Shown here: positions 27,501 through 39,500 of the stretch, in pieces
Position numbering within the stretch: the first letter of the stretch is position 1
Layout: each line of letters begins with the position of its first letter
DNA from: Cylicocyclus nassatus
Lineage: Eukaryota; Nematoda; Chromadorea; Rhabditida; Strongylidae
NCBI GenBank assembly: GCA_958299035.1
Contig: CATQJL010000305.1
Span: 28,834,040-28,898,039 of the forward strand
DNA: 64,000 bases
Reading direction: 5' to 3'
Made by a program: the position numbers and the translations under genes
The notes under the pieces: model-generated
Told to the model about the DNA's origin: nothing
What the model saw: the letters and a program-made list of their open reading frames with translations, nothing else
Database searches by the model: none

Positions 27501-30500
27501 TTTCCAAACATTTTTTTAATATTCTTTTTTTAGGCGAAAAACTTTTCGATATTCCATCCGGCCGTTGGGCTCCGCTTCACTCACCTCCTTCCATTCATTT
27601 CACCATCGTATTCAACACATTTGTCATGATGACGCTGTTCAACGAGATCAACGCGAGGAAAATCCACGGAGAGAGGAATGTCTTTTCCGTGAGTATGCCT
27701 AATTCTTTTCTCTTTGGATCAGCATCTGTCAGTGGAAAGAGCGGTGATTTATGTTTTTCGGTAGTGAAAGCTTATGTGACGATGTCTTTGCGAGGGTAGC
27801 ACCATATATCATTGGCGGTAATTGCTATGGAAACTGATGAAAAATGGTGTCTTTGAACACCAGAATAGACTATTAGCATTACGTAGAAGTTTATGCAGCT
27901 GGAAACTCATATTGTAGCTCGAATCGTCTAGCCTGATATCATCCAGATGATTCGATCGTTTACAGGGTTTATTCTCAAATCCGATCTATTACATCATTTG
28001 GATAACCACATTTGTGGCTCAAATCCTCATCGTCCAATTTGGTGGTCGTTGGTTCAGTACAGCTGCATTGAACGTCGAACAGTGGTTGTGGTGTTTGGCA
28101 CTGGGTATCGGCACACTGCTTTGGGGACAGGTTCGTCTGTTTTTTTTGTATTTTCTTTTTTCATCTTTCTCCACATTCCGTTCGTTGATAGTTGTGTAAA
28201 TTGCTACTGTTGTGCTTTTTCTGAAATGCTTCACACTTTACTCTGCACGACTATCATTGAATAAAGTAATGTTGACGTGGAAAAACCGTCAAGCTTTTCA
28301 AAACTATCAAATTTGCGAATTCTGTATCTGCGTCCTTTTCTTTAGTCGATGATGTGAGTCTAGCCACTTTGGTAGATATTGACTAGTTATTTCAGCTTGT
28401 AACATCCATCCCCACTGGCAGTCTACCAGAAAACATGACGATAGGATCTGGAGAAGCTCCAACGAGCGATCCTTTGATGCCAGACTACGAAGATCCGGGT
28501 ACGCATGAAAGGCGTTCCGGACAGATATTGTGGGTGCGTGGTCTGACTCGACTGCAGACACAGGTACGTTATTTGACATTTATCTATGGTAGTTTCAATA
28601 AAACGTCTTACCTATGCTAAAAGCAGGCGACGATTCAAAAAGTTGGTAATTATGTCAGTGGCCTGAAATGTAAAATGAGAGAAATATGTTGAGAAATAAG
28701 TAGGAAACTGCTGACACACCTCTTTTTTGCATATACATTGCCCTGACAATGTCTCCAGCACTACTAACTGCCCAATGATCTAGTACAGCCTAATGCTGGT
28801 ACTCGGTTATGTATGTGAATAGGTGCGTAAAAGAGCTTCGAAGCGCTTGAATATTATCAATCTTGGGGCGCTAAGTTCTCATATATTCTTTCTGTATGTG
28901 TTATTTGGTTCAATATCGATCGATCGATATATATGTGAGGGCTGATTATATGTATGAGGGTGGTGTATCGGCTTTTATATGTTCATTTCGCGACATCATC
29001 ACATCGCGTATATGTGAGGTGTGAGAGTAAGGACTAGTAGTGAGCATGCTGTTTTCGGTAAACTCGTTCTTTCGTTGCTTCAGCTAGGACAAGTTGCCCG
29101 AAAATAGTGTCTTCAGTTGCAGTAAGTACCCTCACCCCTGACTTGTAAGCTTCCGCAAAAGTGTATGAAGAACAGACAACGCAAACAACTGAAGAGCTCT
29201 ATCGACGAAAAGAAGAGGTTTGCATACACATCTGACAGATACGTACGTGACAGCACAGCGTGCACACAATTCCCGGATTCTACGTATCTTGTATGGGCGA
29301 GTGGCGAGGCGGAACGAAGCCGGATTACAGTCATTTGCACTGGGTCATCTGCTGGCAAATACATGGAAAATTGTCTTCGCGGCTCTCCAAAAGCCGCGGT
29401 AAAAGCGGCGTTTTTGGACAACACTCGAAATCAAGTGTTTAACCTTTCCTGCGGCAAAAAGTAGCAACTTTCCTGCGAGCTCCATAACTGTTTGGATTAG
29501 AAATCTGTTCGTAGACTCCTATTCTATATAGCTCTATGTAGCCTGTCAAATAGCCAAAGCAATACAATAAAACTATTTTACATGGGTGCATATTCGAAAA
29601 TAGTTACAGTGCAGTATCCGTGACACACATCTTCTCAAGGCATTATAAAACGGGGCTACTGGGCTTGATGATGACAGCAAATCCATTTGGTACTCATCCT
29701 GCCAGCGTATTGTGCACGCTGTTTTGAATATGCGACCGTTCTACGTTACGTTCTGGGATTCTCGTTATTATGGACAGAATGTGTACTCTCGTGTTGATGC
29801 GCGACACATACTGATCGCACCGTGTAATCTGAATGTAGTATGTGTCGCGCTAGCCAGGGTCGTTAGCGAGAGTGCCAGATGTCGGGGGGAGGGGGGGGGG
29901 GGGGGGAAGGGGGGAGCGGAATGAAGACTCAAACAACGGAACGGTATTAGAATAAAAGAAAGAAACGAAACCATGAATGATAGGCCGCCGGCTGCTGCCC
30001 TTTCATAGCGCGAAATCATAAAGTACACGTAGATCATCGATAATCAGGACACAATGGTTGCGAAATACCCTAACCAGATATCGATCTATCACATATGTAA
30101 TTTCAAAAGGTAATTTTGCGTTGCATGAAGAGGTGCGTCACAAAACTTTTTTTACATGGAGAATAGGGAAGGAGGGCATGAAAAAAGGATGGGCCGGGCA
30201 CAGTTTTGTCTGTACTGTCTGCCCCAATTGGGTTCCGCCAAGCAGCCGTAGACGTGACGCAAAACCCTAGCGACGCGGTCATTTGTTACGCCAATTTTGG
30301 CCTAATAAAGATTGGGGCAGAATGTATATAGGATAGACGAATATACCGCTAGGGCACCCTTCGCTAATACAAGTCATTTTTGCGCATGCCATAGTATACA
30401 TGGTAAGGACCAGTAGTTTGCGAAGGCGTTTGAGGGTGGCATTTGCTCTTTCACCCCTTTGATACCTTTTGACTTTCCTCTATACCGAGCCATTCGATCA

Positions 30501-33500
30501 CACGGCTCTTGTTTTTATCACAAAAGATCTGTCCAACTTTAGTCGTTTGTGCCGAAGATGAAGGATTGTGTCACGAATGCTGCTAATCTAACCTTCATTT
30601 AAGTCAAAGTAGAAAGCAAAAAGCAAAAAAGTGTTCTTTCCCTATTTAGTTTACTTCTCCTTTCGATTTTTCCCCAGAGTAAACAACATTGTGATACGCA
30701 TTGCTTGCGTCGATAGAGACAATATACTTTATCTACAACGTTTTTTCTCGACATCCGTACAGTCCACCCTCACATGTAGTCGAGTGTTGCCGATTAGCTG
30801 TAAGTACGTGTACAGGTGCGTGTGTGTTGTCGTTGAGACGAAGATGCGACGTTGGTGACTTCGTTCACTTTCCTCGTCGCTCATCGTGAGACGATAGATT
30901 TATGTTTGATTGTTGTGTTGTTGGTTTTCTTGATCACTTGACACATTAACCAGTCCTAATGTTGCCATGATTATTCCAAACTTTTTCATCACAAGAGAAA
31001 GAACTGGAAATGTGTTGAAATTGTGTGTTGTCGAAATGTGTGTTTGCAAAAAGCGTTATCGATCGATATATACGTATCAATTCAGTCTGATATATTCTCT
31101 AAGTTCATTACACGCTCTACACATTGGGTTACTAGTCCCGTGAATTGATATCCATGATATGATAATTATAGCGTTTTTTGTTCGGAGTTCCAAGTGCGTG
31201 AGTGTACATGTACGTGGGTGTTTGCCTCTTCACCTGATGTCATCAAACCATCTCTGAACTCGCGGTACGTAAACACGAACACCACAACACATATACGTGG
31301 CGCGTCTCTCAACTCCCGTCGCGCATCCACGCTCGCCTCGCGCTGCAAAGCCGTGGCGCGCAACGAAAAGTGACGGCGGAGCTGTTGTGGGGTGGCAAGA
31401 CGAATGGGTACACACGGCACAACGCAGCAGAAGATGGTATGTGGGCGTTTTGGGAGCACAGGTAGGGAGATTTTGGTGAAATGTTGGTCCCGACAACAGT
31501 GGTGTCTGGTAAAGTTCCCCTTTTTTTGCGATCTGCAATTTTTTTGCAAGTTCCTCTCACCATCCCTTGATTACGCATTGTTACCCTTGTGAATCGTTCC
31601 CCATCTCCCTAGTGACACCACAGTTCCTAGATACACTCATCACTTTATGTCCTGAAGATTTGATTCTTATTTGACTGACAGTTTTTCAACTCTCATGTGG
31701 AGTGATATAGCGGGCAATCTTACCAATTTACCGTAACCTTTTGAACACGTGCAGTGGAATTTGCCAATCTCCAATTTTTTTGGCGCTCAAGTTTGGATGG
31801 AAAACGTTTGGGTCGATTATCTTTTCATTTGGCTCGATATCTACCGATGCCTTTTTTTACCATGGGAGCCAGAAAGTAATATTTGTTATTGATTAGGTTG
31901 CGGAAAAGAAAAAATAAAAGTTAATTATCGTGCTGTGATAATAACGGGTTCTAAAGCATGCATATTGTGTGATTGCGTTGTTGTGCTTTGCGTGCTTGGG
32001 AATGTTCATATTCCTTGCTATGGGTGTTGTAGCAAAACGATAAGTTTTTCGGAATATAAAGTGAAATTTGAGAGCATAATAGGAAGATTTACCTCGCAAC
32101 TTTTTTTGTGAATTTCAAAGTAGTTTGATATTCAGAAAGTGTAGAGAATTTGTTGCATTGCATGTATGGTAGAAATCTACCATTCTTCTATTAGGTTGTC
32201 CGGAAATTAATGCCCGTTTTGAATTTCAACCGCAATAAGTCATACACTACTCATTTCTAAATAGGTTGCAAAGTACCATTCGATAGAGCAAAGCAAGCTC
32301 TACAAAATGGCTTTCTTGCTTTTGCAACAGCTCTCACCCACCTCGAGTTTTGAGCCAAAAACTAAAAAGACTCAGCAGCCCTAAAAATCGAAAAAAATCG
32401 TAACTTAGTTCATAAAAATCCTACAAAAATTTTTACTTGCTCACGTAAACACTATCCACATGAAACATCTATATACGCCTTTGCCGCATTTTTTTCTCTG
32501 TTAGAAACCAAGAAAACGGAAATTTTCGTGCATTTGCCAAAGTGATGCTGAGCCATCCCCACATAGGTAGTTGTACACCCCAAGCCCGTAGAGGTACAGA
32601 CTCAAATTTTCAGCTCTCTACAAGCTTCTTTAGTTCTCGAGAAATACCGAATATAGCTTCCCTAGTTAGGTGGTCCAAGCTAAAATTCAAATTTCTCGAG
32701 AACTAAAGCTTTTAGAGAGCTGAGAATTTACGTTTGTACTTCTACAGGTCTGTAGTTTAGAACTACTTATGTGGGAACGGCACAGCATCACTTTGGCAAA
32801 TGCATGAAAATTTTCGTTTTCTTGATTTCTAACAGAGAAAAAAATGTGGCAAAGGCGTATATAGATGTTTTATGTGGATAGTGTTTACGTGAGCAAGTAA
32901 GAATTTTTGTATGATTTTTATGAAGTGAATTACGATTTTTTTCGATATTTCGGGCTGCTGAGTCTTTTTAGTTTTTGGCTCCAAACTCGAGGTGGGTGAG
33001 AGCTGTTACAAAAGCAAGAAGGCCATCTTGTAGAGCTTGCTTTGCTCTATCGAATGGTACTTTGCAACCTATTTAGAAATGAGAAGTGTATGACTTATTG
33101 CGGTTGAAATTCAAAACGGGCATTAATTTCCGGACAACCTAATACTTTAGCAAAAAAAAAAACTCTCACAAGCTTATCTATACCGGTCACTTAATTATCT
33201 TGTTCAACAATAAATAGGAAAGAATTAAGATAAGTTAACTTACCCTCCATTCTACAACTTCACTTTTGGTTGCCTACAAACAAATGCTTGGCATGATTTC
33301 TAAGTTGCCGTAGATCTGTTTTTTCTTGAGTTGCAACTTTCAGCCGTACTTTTGTTCGCAATAGGTTGATTTTGAGTTCTAGTAAAGTCAGTTTTAGTTC
33401 TTCGCAGGACGAAGGTAGTCTTCTATGCAGGCCAAGCGGCGGGCCCGCTACGCGTGGGCGAACTCATCACCAGTGACTGACAAGGGAAGCTCGTTTAGTC

Positions 33501-36500
33501 GAAGTTGCCTTTCTAAAAGAGATGTGACCATATTAAAGGGCATAAAACCCTGATTCCCATACTGCCTTTTCTGTTCTGCCAAACGTTTATGAACGAGGAG
33601 TTATGAGCGTTTTTTGAAGCCAACACTGAATGTGCATCAAAATAGTTAAAATGAGTTGCTAAAATCGTAGTAGCCCTAAAATAATGCAACCAAGCGTGAT
33701 ATATCTTTTATTTTAGAGTATTGTTTTGGATAAAGTGCTCTGATCGTTATCACTGCTCCATTGAGGAGCTAGAAAAAGTATTACGGCTATTTTTGTCCCA
33801 CTTGCACATTCAATTTTTTACTCCAATAAGCGCTCGTAACTCCTCATCCATAAACGTTCTGCAGATGAGGAAGGCAGATTTGGAATTAGCATTTTATGCC
33901 CTACAGTATGGTATACATCCCGTCTATGGCTACTTTGAATAAACAAGCAATCCTTGTGAGACCCTTATGTGATGCGACTTTATGTTGAAGCCGCGTTCGC
34001 GCCCGCTTAGCTCATGTGGGTGGACCCCCTTCGTCCGGCAATGGACTTATCTTGAAGCATGACTGCCAAAACCTTATCCCATCACAACCAACGCTTTGAA
34101 AACACTCATTTGTTCCCACAGATAATTTTACAACCTTTCTATGTTAGAATGATTAGAAATGAAATAATTTGAGTTCTAGTTGAAGACTTTCCAAAACCTT
34201 GTTTATGCTGCTTTTTTTTTCAATTTCTGCGTTGACAGTTTTCCGGTTTCGGTTTGTGGGCAGTTGCAGGAGATTCAGCAATTGCCGTGCTCTGCCATTC
34301 GACGCCTTGCCACCCTACATACAAAGCTTTATCTGTTCTATCGTCGTACAGGATGTTGAACGAACAGTTAAAGCGAAAAAAGATGCGGAGAAATCCATAG
34401 TGTGTGCGCGTGATGTCTCGATACACTGGTCGTCATGGTGTATCAATCCTCTCTTTTTATGGATTTTGCTCTTGTTGTTGTTTTTCTTGTTTATATATGC
34501 TGTAGATTGTATACAAAATGTTTACTTTCTCAAGTATAAGCTTTGAAGATTCAGTCCTTTTACTATGGGTAGTTTCATGAATATAGTAGAACCGGTAACA
34601 TCAGTACCTAACGTATAGGTGAACCCGTAGAGGAACGACTACTGTCAGGCGCTGCCTCCACGTACCGGTCCTCACGCGTTATGCATTAGCGTATGCGAAA
34701 CGACCAGTAGTCCGTAGATGTGATGCTCTGACATCTGTTCCTCTACTCGCTGAGACCTAAGGCCTAAGGCATACCTCACGCGATTTGACCAAATCGCGAC
34801 GTCCACTCGACTTGGCGTCTTGCCAAATTTTTATAGATTCGTCGTAGGTTTTCAAATGCATTGGCTTGTAGCTTTTGTCAGTTCTTGCAAACGGATCAAG
34901 TCTTGCTCAAACAAAGGCCGGCAACGAGCAATTACAAACAGTCGCTTCTGTGCCAAATCGCCCAGCGACGGAAATCGCGTAGAGTATGCCTTAGGCCTAA
35001 ACCACACCTTTCGCGATAGTTTGTCGCGTCAATTTCTCTCAGATAAGGTGCGCAAGAAGATTGGGAATTTATGGCTTGTTGCTTGCTGAACGAGCCGATT
35101 CGTATATGAGGGCGACAAGTGCGACAATTACGCAGCGTTAGCCACATTGAGGCATTGGAAGCATTCATCTTGTGGTAGTTGGTGCATCAGCGTTTGCAGG
35201 TGAAGAAGGTATAAGTGTGTAGCCAAAGATCCTCGCCGGAGTAAAAGAGATTCGGTATATTTGAAAGGAGCAAAACAAGATTATTTAGTAGTTAGGATTA
35301 ACCGCGTCATGTTAGAGAGAAGAATATACTTGAGAAAGTAAAATGAACCCGTTTTATGACAACGAGTTTAAATCCCGCTATTTCAGTTGCGAGTGGTGAA
35401 AGCTTTCCGTTCGTCACTGGAAGAATTCGACGAACGTCGCTCGATCGCATCCACACATTCAGTGCAGTCTATGCGCGGCTGGTCACGTTTGGCATCCAGC
35501 CCCGATCCAGCTGGAACTCGAGCAGCTTTAGCTGCACTATCTCATAGACAATCTCCACAGCCATACCCGTACTATCACCATCAACAACCACGAACTCCGT
35601 CTCCACAACCACAGATCATAGTAGAGAATGGAGGAGGTGGTGGTGTCAGTTCGAATGTAGCATCGCCGACGGTAACGACCGCCAATGTAAAACTGGAGAA
35701 AGTGCCTTTGGTGCAAAAATGGTCACCGGACACGAATTCGTCATACTCGCAGCGCATTACGAAGAGTATGTCGTTGGATACGCCGGTATCAGTGGCGCAC
35801 GTCTAGAACCTAAAACTACTAGCAATATGATGGTGGATACGCTTCGAAGAGAGCCAAATGATGTGCATCTAATTGCGATTTCTCTCAAGAACCCTAGGAC
35901 ACTGATTTTATATATACTGTATATGCTGTATGATGACGTGCGAATAATTGCACCACGGTGCTCCCGCGGGCTCTGGGCTCGCGCCTACACATTGCCTTGT
36001 TATTTTGACTAGAAGAGTATACCCGGTCGTGTAGCGAAAATATTGCTACGAGATTGTTCGATGAAGTTGTTGTTTGTCTGCATTTTCTCGTCCACCTCTA
36101 CAACAGCATCTATCTTCTTTGATATCTAGGATGGGCGGCAGAGAATTTCGTGACAGAATTTTTGCCCTTTTTGGATAGAGTCCGTGGTACAGCCTGTTTC
36201 AATCATAGCGTCCTTTTTGTTCGGCATAGCATCACGAGTGCCACATGTTATTTCGCGAGCGTTCAGTTTTTGAGAGGCTTCATAGTTACCCTATTCTGAA
36301 TCTAATCTGGATTCGATTTAGACATTCAGGGTAGGGTTGACCATGATGCTTTTTTGAAGACTTAAGTCTATCATCCTGTTCGGAGGTCAGCACGCGGTTA
36401 CTATGCCGCAGCACGCGAACTCCTCGCGCTACGGCTTAGTAACCGCGCGCAAAAGAGACACTTTGTTTCAAATAGACTGTACGCGTTGCAAAGGAGAAAT

Positions 36501-39500
36501 TTAGTACTTTTTTTACATCCAAATTTTTGATGTCAAACCCCTAACCTCTTGCCGCTCATTACGGTTCCGCCAATGACAGTTACAAGTAGAGACGACATTT
36601 TTAGGCTCAACGATTTAGAAGTGATTAGAATTTGTTATTTTCAAGAGACAGAGAAGAAAGAATTTTATTCGATTCCACATTGAAATGTATCATATATATC
36701 ACCACATTTTAAACACACATTTTGCAATTGTTATGGAGATATAAACTTGCTCATTATCGCTTGATAATCAAGTTCCGAGTTTTGTACGTCTCCCTGTTAC
36801 AAATAATGCTCGCGTTTGTGTGAATATGTTTTTTTTTTACCGTGAATCTTCACAGTAATATTTGTTACAAATTCTTGCATTTTGTAGTTTCTTTGTGAAG
36901 AATGGATTGCCATATATTTTTCAAGTTTTCTTGCAATTTTACAGACTGCCAGTATTTCTTTCTTTGGTTTTACATAGTCATGATGTACTTTAAGCAAGAT
37001 ACTAGTCACTCGCAAATTTTCAACTTTACAAAACGTCTCATCTTTCATTTGCAAGGCCATTACCGTGTCCCAACCGCCATCGTGTAGACTGTAGGTAATG
37101 TGATGACCATATGCACTGGTAGATAATTTTTAATTAGAAAAACTTTTCTTTAACTGCCTCGTAACCTTAGAACCTCCCTCGAATATGATTTAAATGCAAA
37201 TATCTAGTAATGTTCCCCTTAATCACACATGTCACAAGCTTCACCAAGCCATACTCTTGTCTCACTCAACACTCGCGCGAATGCAATCATTTTTGTTCTA
37301 GGTTGTTGCAATTTAGTGTGTGTTTGTGTGTAAGTTGTAATTTCTTGAACTCACCGATAAAGTTGTAATAATAACCTTGCTACACATCACAAGAGCATCC
37401 AAAATATCCATAAACAACAAAATATCAATTTACGCCCGATGGTCTTGATGCTCAGAGCTCATACGCATGGGCACTGCCTTGAGAGTGATCAAAATCTGCA
37501 TGGAAAGCTGCGGTGATCGACAAGCTTCATTAGTGATTTTTTTTCAGTTTTCTCATGAATTTGAGCTTGAAATTAGTTATGCTTGGCTATCTCATATGAC
37601 ATGGGGTCTTCTTCAAAGTGGTGCCACGTCCAAACATTTCGATCGTTAACTCTGATTAAGTGCAAATTTCTTCTATTATATAAGTTGTAATCCTAGGAAA
37701 TATCCTCAGCTTTCAAGAGCTGAGGATATTTCTACAAACATTCATTCCACATTCACGACAACATACATTTTTCTACAATATTTTACGTCTTTCATTCGTT
37801 GTTGTGATATCGTAGGCCGAAATGTTATGGAAATCGACAGAGTAATATATTGCACAGCCTATGACTCAGTCTTAACAATTCCTCGAGAGAAACGCCACCA
37901 TGTAAAAAATGATTGTTCGTTAGTCCTCATTCCATCAGTCACTTTGTATAGTTGCATCACTTCTGACGAAAGAGTACTTTTAATGGCCGTGGCCGTTTGA
38001 TATGAGATGCATATCGGCTGAAGCATTTTTGAACGCTGAGTTCAAATCTACGTTGCTTTTCTGCGGAACGCTTTGTGACTTATGGACGTGTGAAATTTCC
38101 GTTTTTGGGAACTTCTTAAGTTCGAGGACGCTACTAACCGGTCACTGGTGTAGTGCTTAGCGTCTGCTGTTGGAGGCGAGATAGTACTTTCGCCATTAAA
38201 ATCATGTGCAGAGGCTCTCATTACTCTAATTGTACGCGTGCAAGGCACGGAGGATTTTTTTTCCTAAAATCGGCAGGCCCAGAGACGCCAAAAGATTCTG
38301 TGACCAAGCAGCTTTCTAGCCTGCGTATTGCTTTAACGTCCACCTTAAGTTGAGGGTGTTGAGGTTTTGGCAGCATATAATAGTAGGGCCCTCTATCAAT
38401 CCAATGCCCAAGTCGCGGCGCAAAATGCCGCTTCGGAAGCGAGAAAATTGCTTCGGAATAGCGAAGATGCACGAGGACCCCCATCCATGCCCGCCCATTT
38501 GTGGGCGCCCATCCAATCACCGTTCTGAAAAGCCGGTGTGGATTCTTCGGAACGGGGATTGTTGGGGTTTTCGAGATTCTCGACTTCATATTCGGAATCA
38601 GGGACATGAGAAGGCCCTGAAACGACAAAAACGTGGAAGTCGAAAATCTGGGTGGACGGTGCCTTTAATAAAATCATGCGGCATAAAGATCGCTTTCCGA
38701 AACACAGCGAAGCGGCTGAGCGGCTAGCTTAGAAAATCGAGAAAGGTGCACCCTGTACGTGTGAAATTAGGGTACATGCAGCTGTGCCAGGAAATTCTCT
38801 CTTTTCTGATGACATATGCCAAAAACATTGCTGTAAATGTCGCAGACGGTTTCAGGTGCGTATCCTAACTCACACTCAAAGTGCAAAGAGGTTCGCTCCC
38901 TACCGTCGAAGTATTGACCTCTTGCTTTTAATGCTAGCCACTACACCATCCACCACCAATGTACATAGCAGCGTCCAAAGGCAGTGGCTTGGCGAAATGA
39001 CAACTTTGGGATGTTTATCGTCCCTGACTTCCTGGATGAGCTGGATCTGAAACTGTGCATTGCAGTTTTTGAAACTATTAGTACTCGCTTTCCCGGACGT
39101 GGAAAGTGCTGGGGGAGGCGAAAGCCCGCCCTTCAGAGAGCGATTGGCTGCTGGAGCCAATAACATCGCCGCCAAGATGGGTGGTTTTCCAATTGACTCC
39201 ACGAGCCAATCGCTCTCTGGAAGGCGGGCTTTCGCCTTTCGCCCCAGCACTTTTATTCCGGAAAAGCGAGTTATTAAAGGCAGCGTCCAGGCAAATCTGG
39301 ACCTATGGGGATTTTACGTGAAAAGTACTTTTGGGGCCCTAACTAAGGTACTGCCCAAGCGGCAGCGCAGGTAGTGCTCTAACGTGAGATATTCCCCGCG
39401 AGACTGGACCCCGCGATCGTACTCGCATGGATTCATGGCAGTTTCACTACCTGAGCTGCCACTTGGGCAGTGTCTTAGTTAGGGCCCCAAAATTACAATC

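Larger units (their letters stand above)
28564..35386 (+). other. PMCA intron 25 to exon 26A (6.8 kb)
   Basis: Holds a short hairpin at 29785-29874, a 16-G tract near 29891-29906, the TA-flanked MITE at 30215-30324, a 952-bp palindromic mariner-like element at 32191-33142, a smaller palindrome at about 33536-33915 and an inverted repeat at 34760-34998. No further conserved PMCA exon was found. Confidence 0.65.

Noticed and set aside
31166..31592. Overlapping open frames of 60-127 codons on both strands in intron 25
   Set aside because: GC-rich stretch open in many frames, no domain, no conserved exon expected here.
34199..34546. 115-codon frame with a hydrophobic end, considered as an extra PMCA tail exon
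   Set aside because: No calmodulin-domain similarity and no in-phase acceptor matching exon 25.
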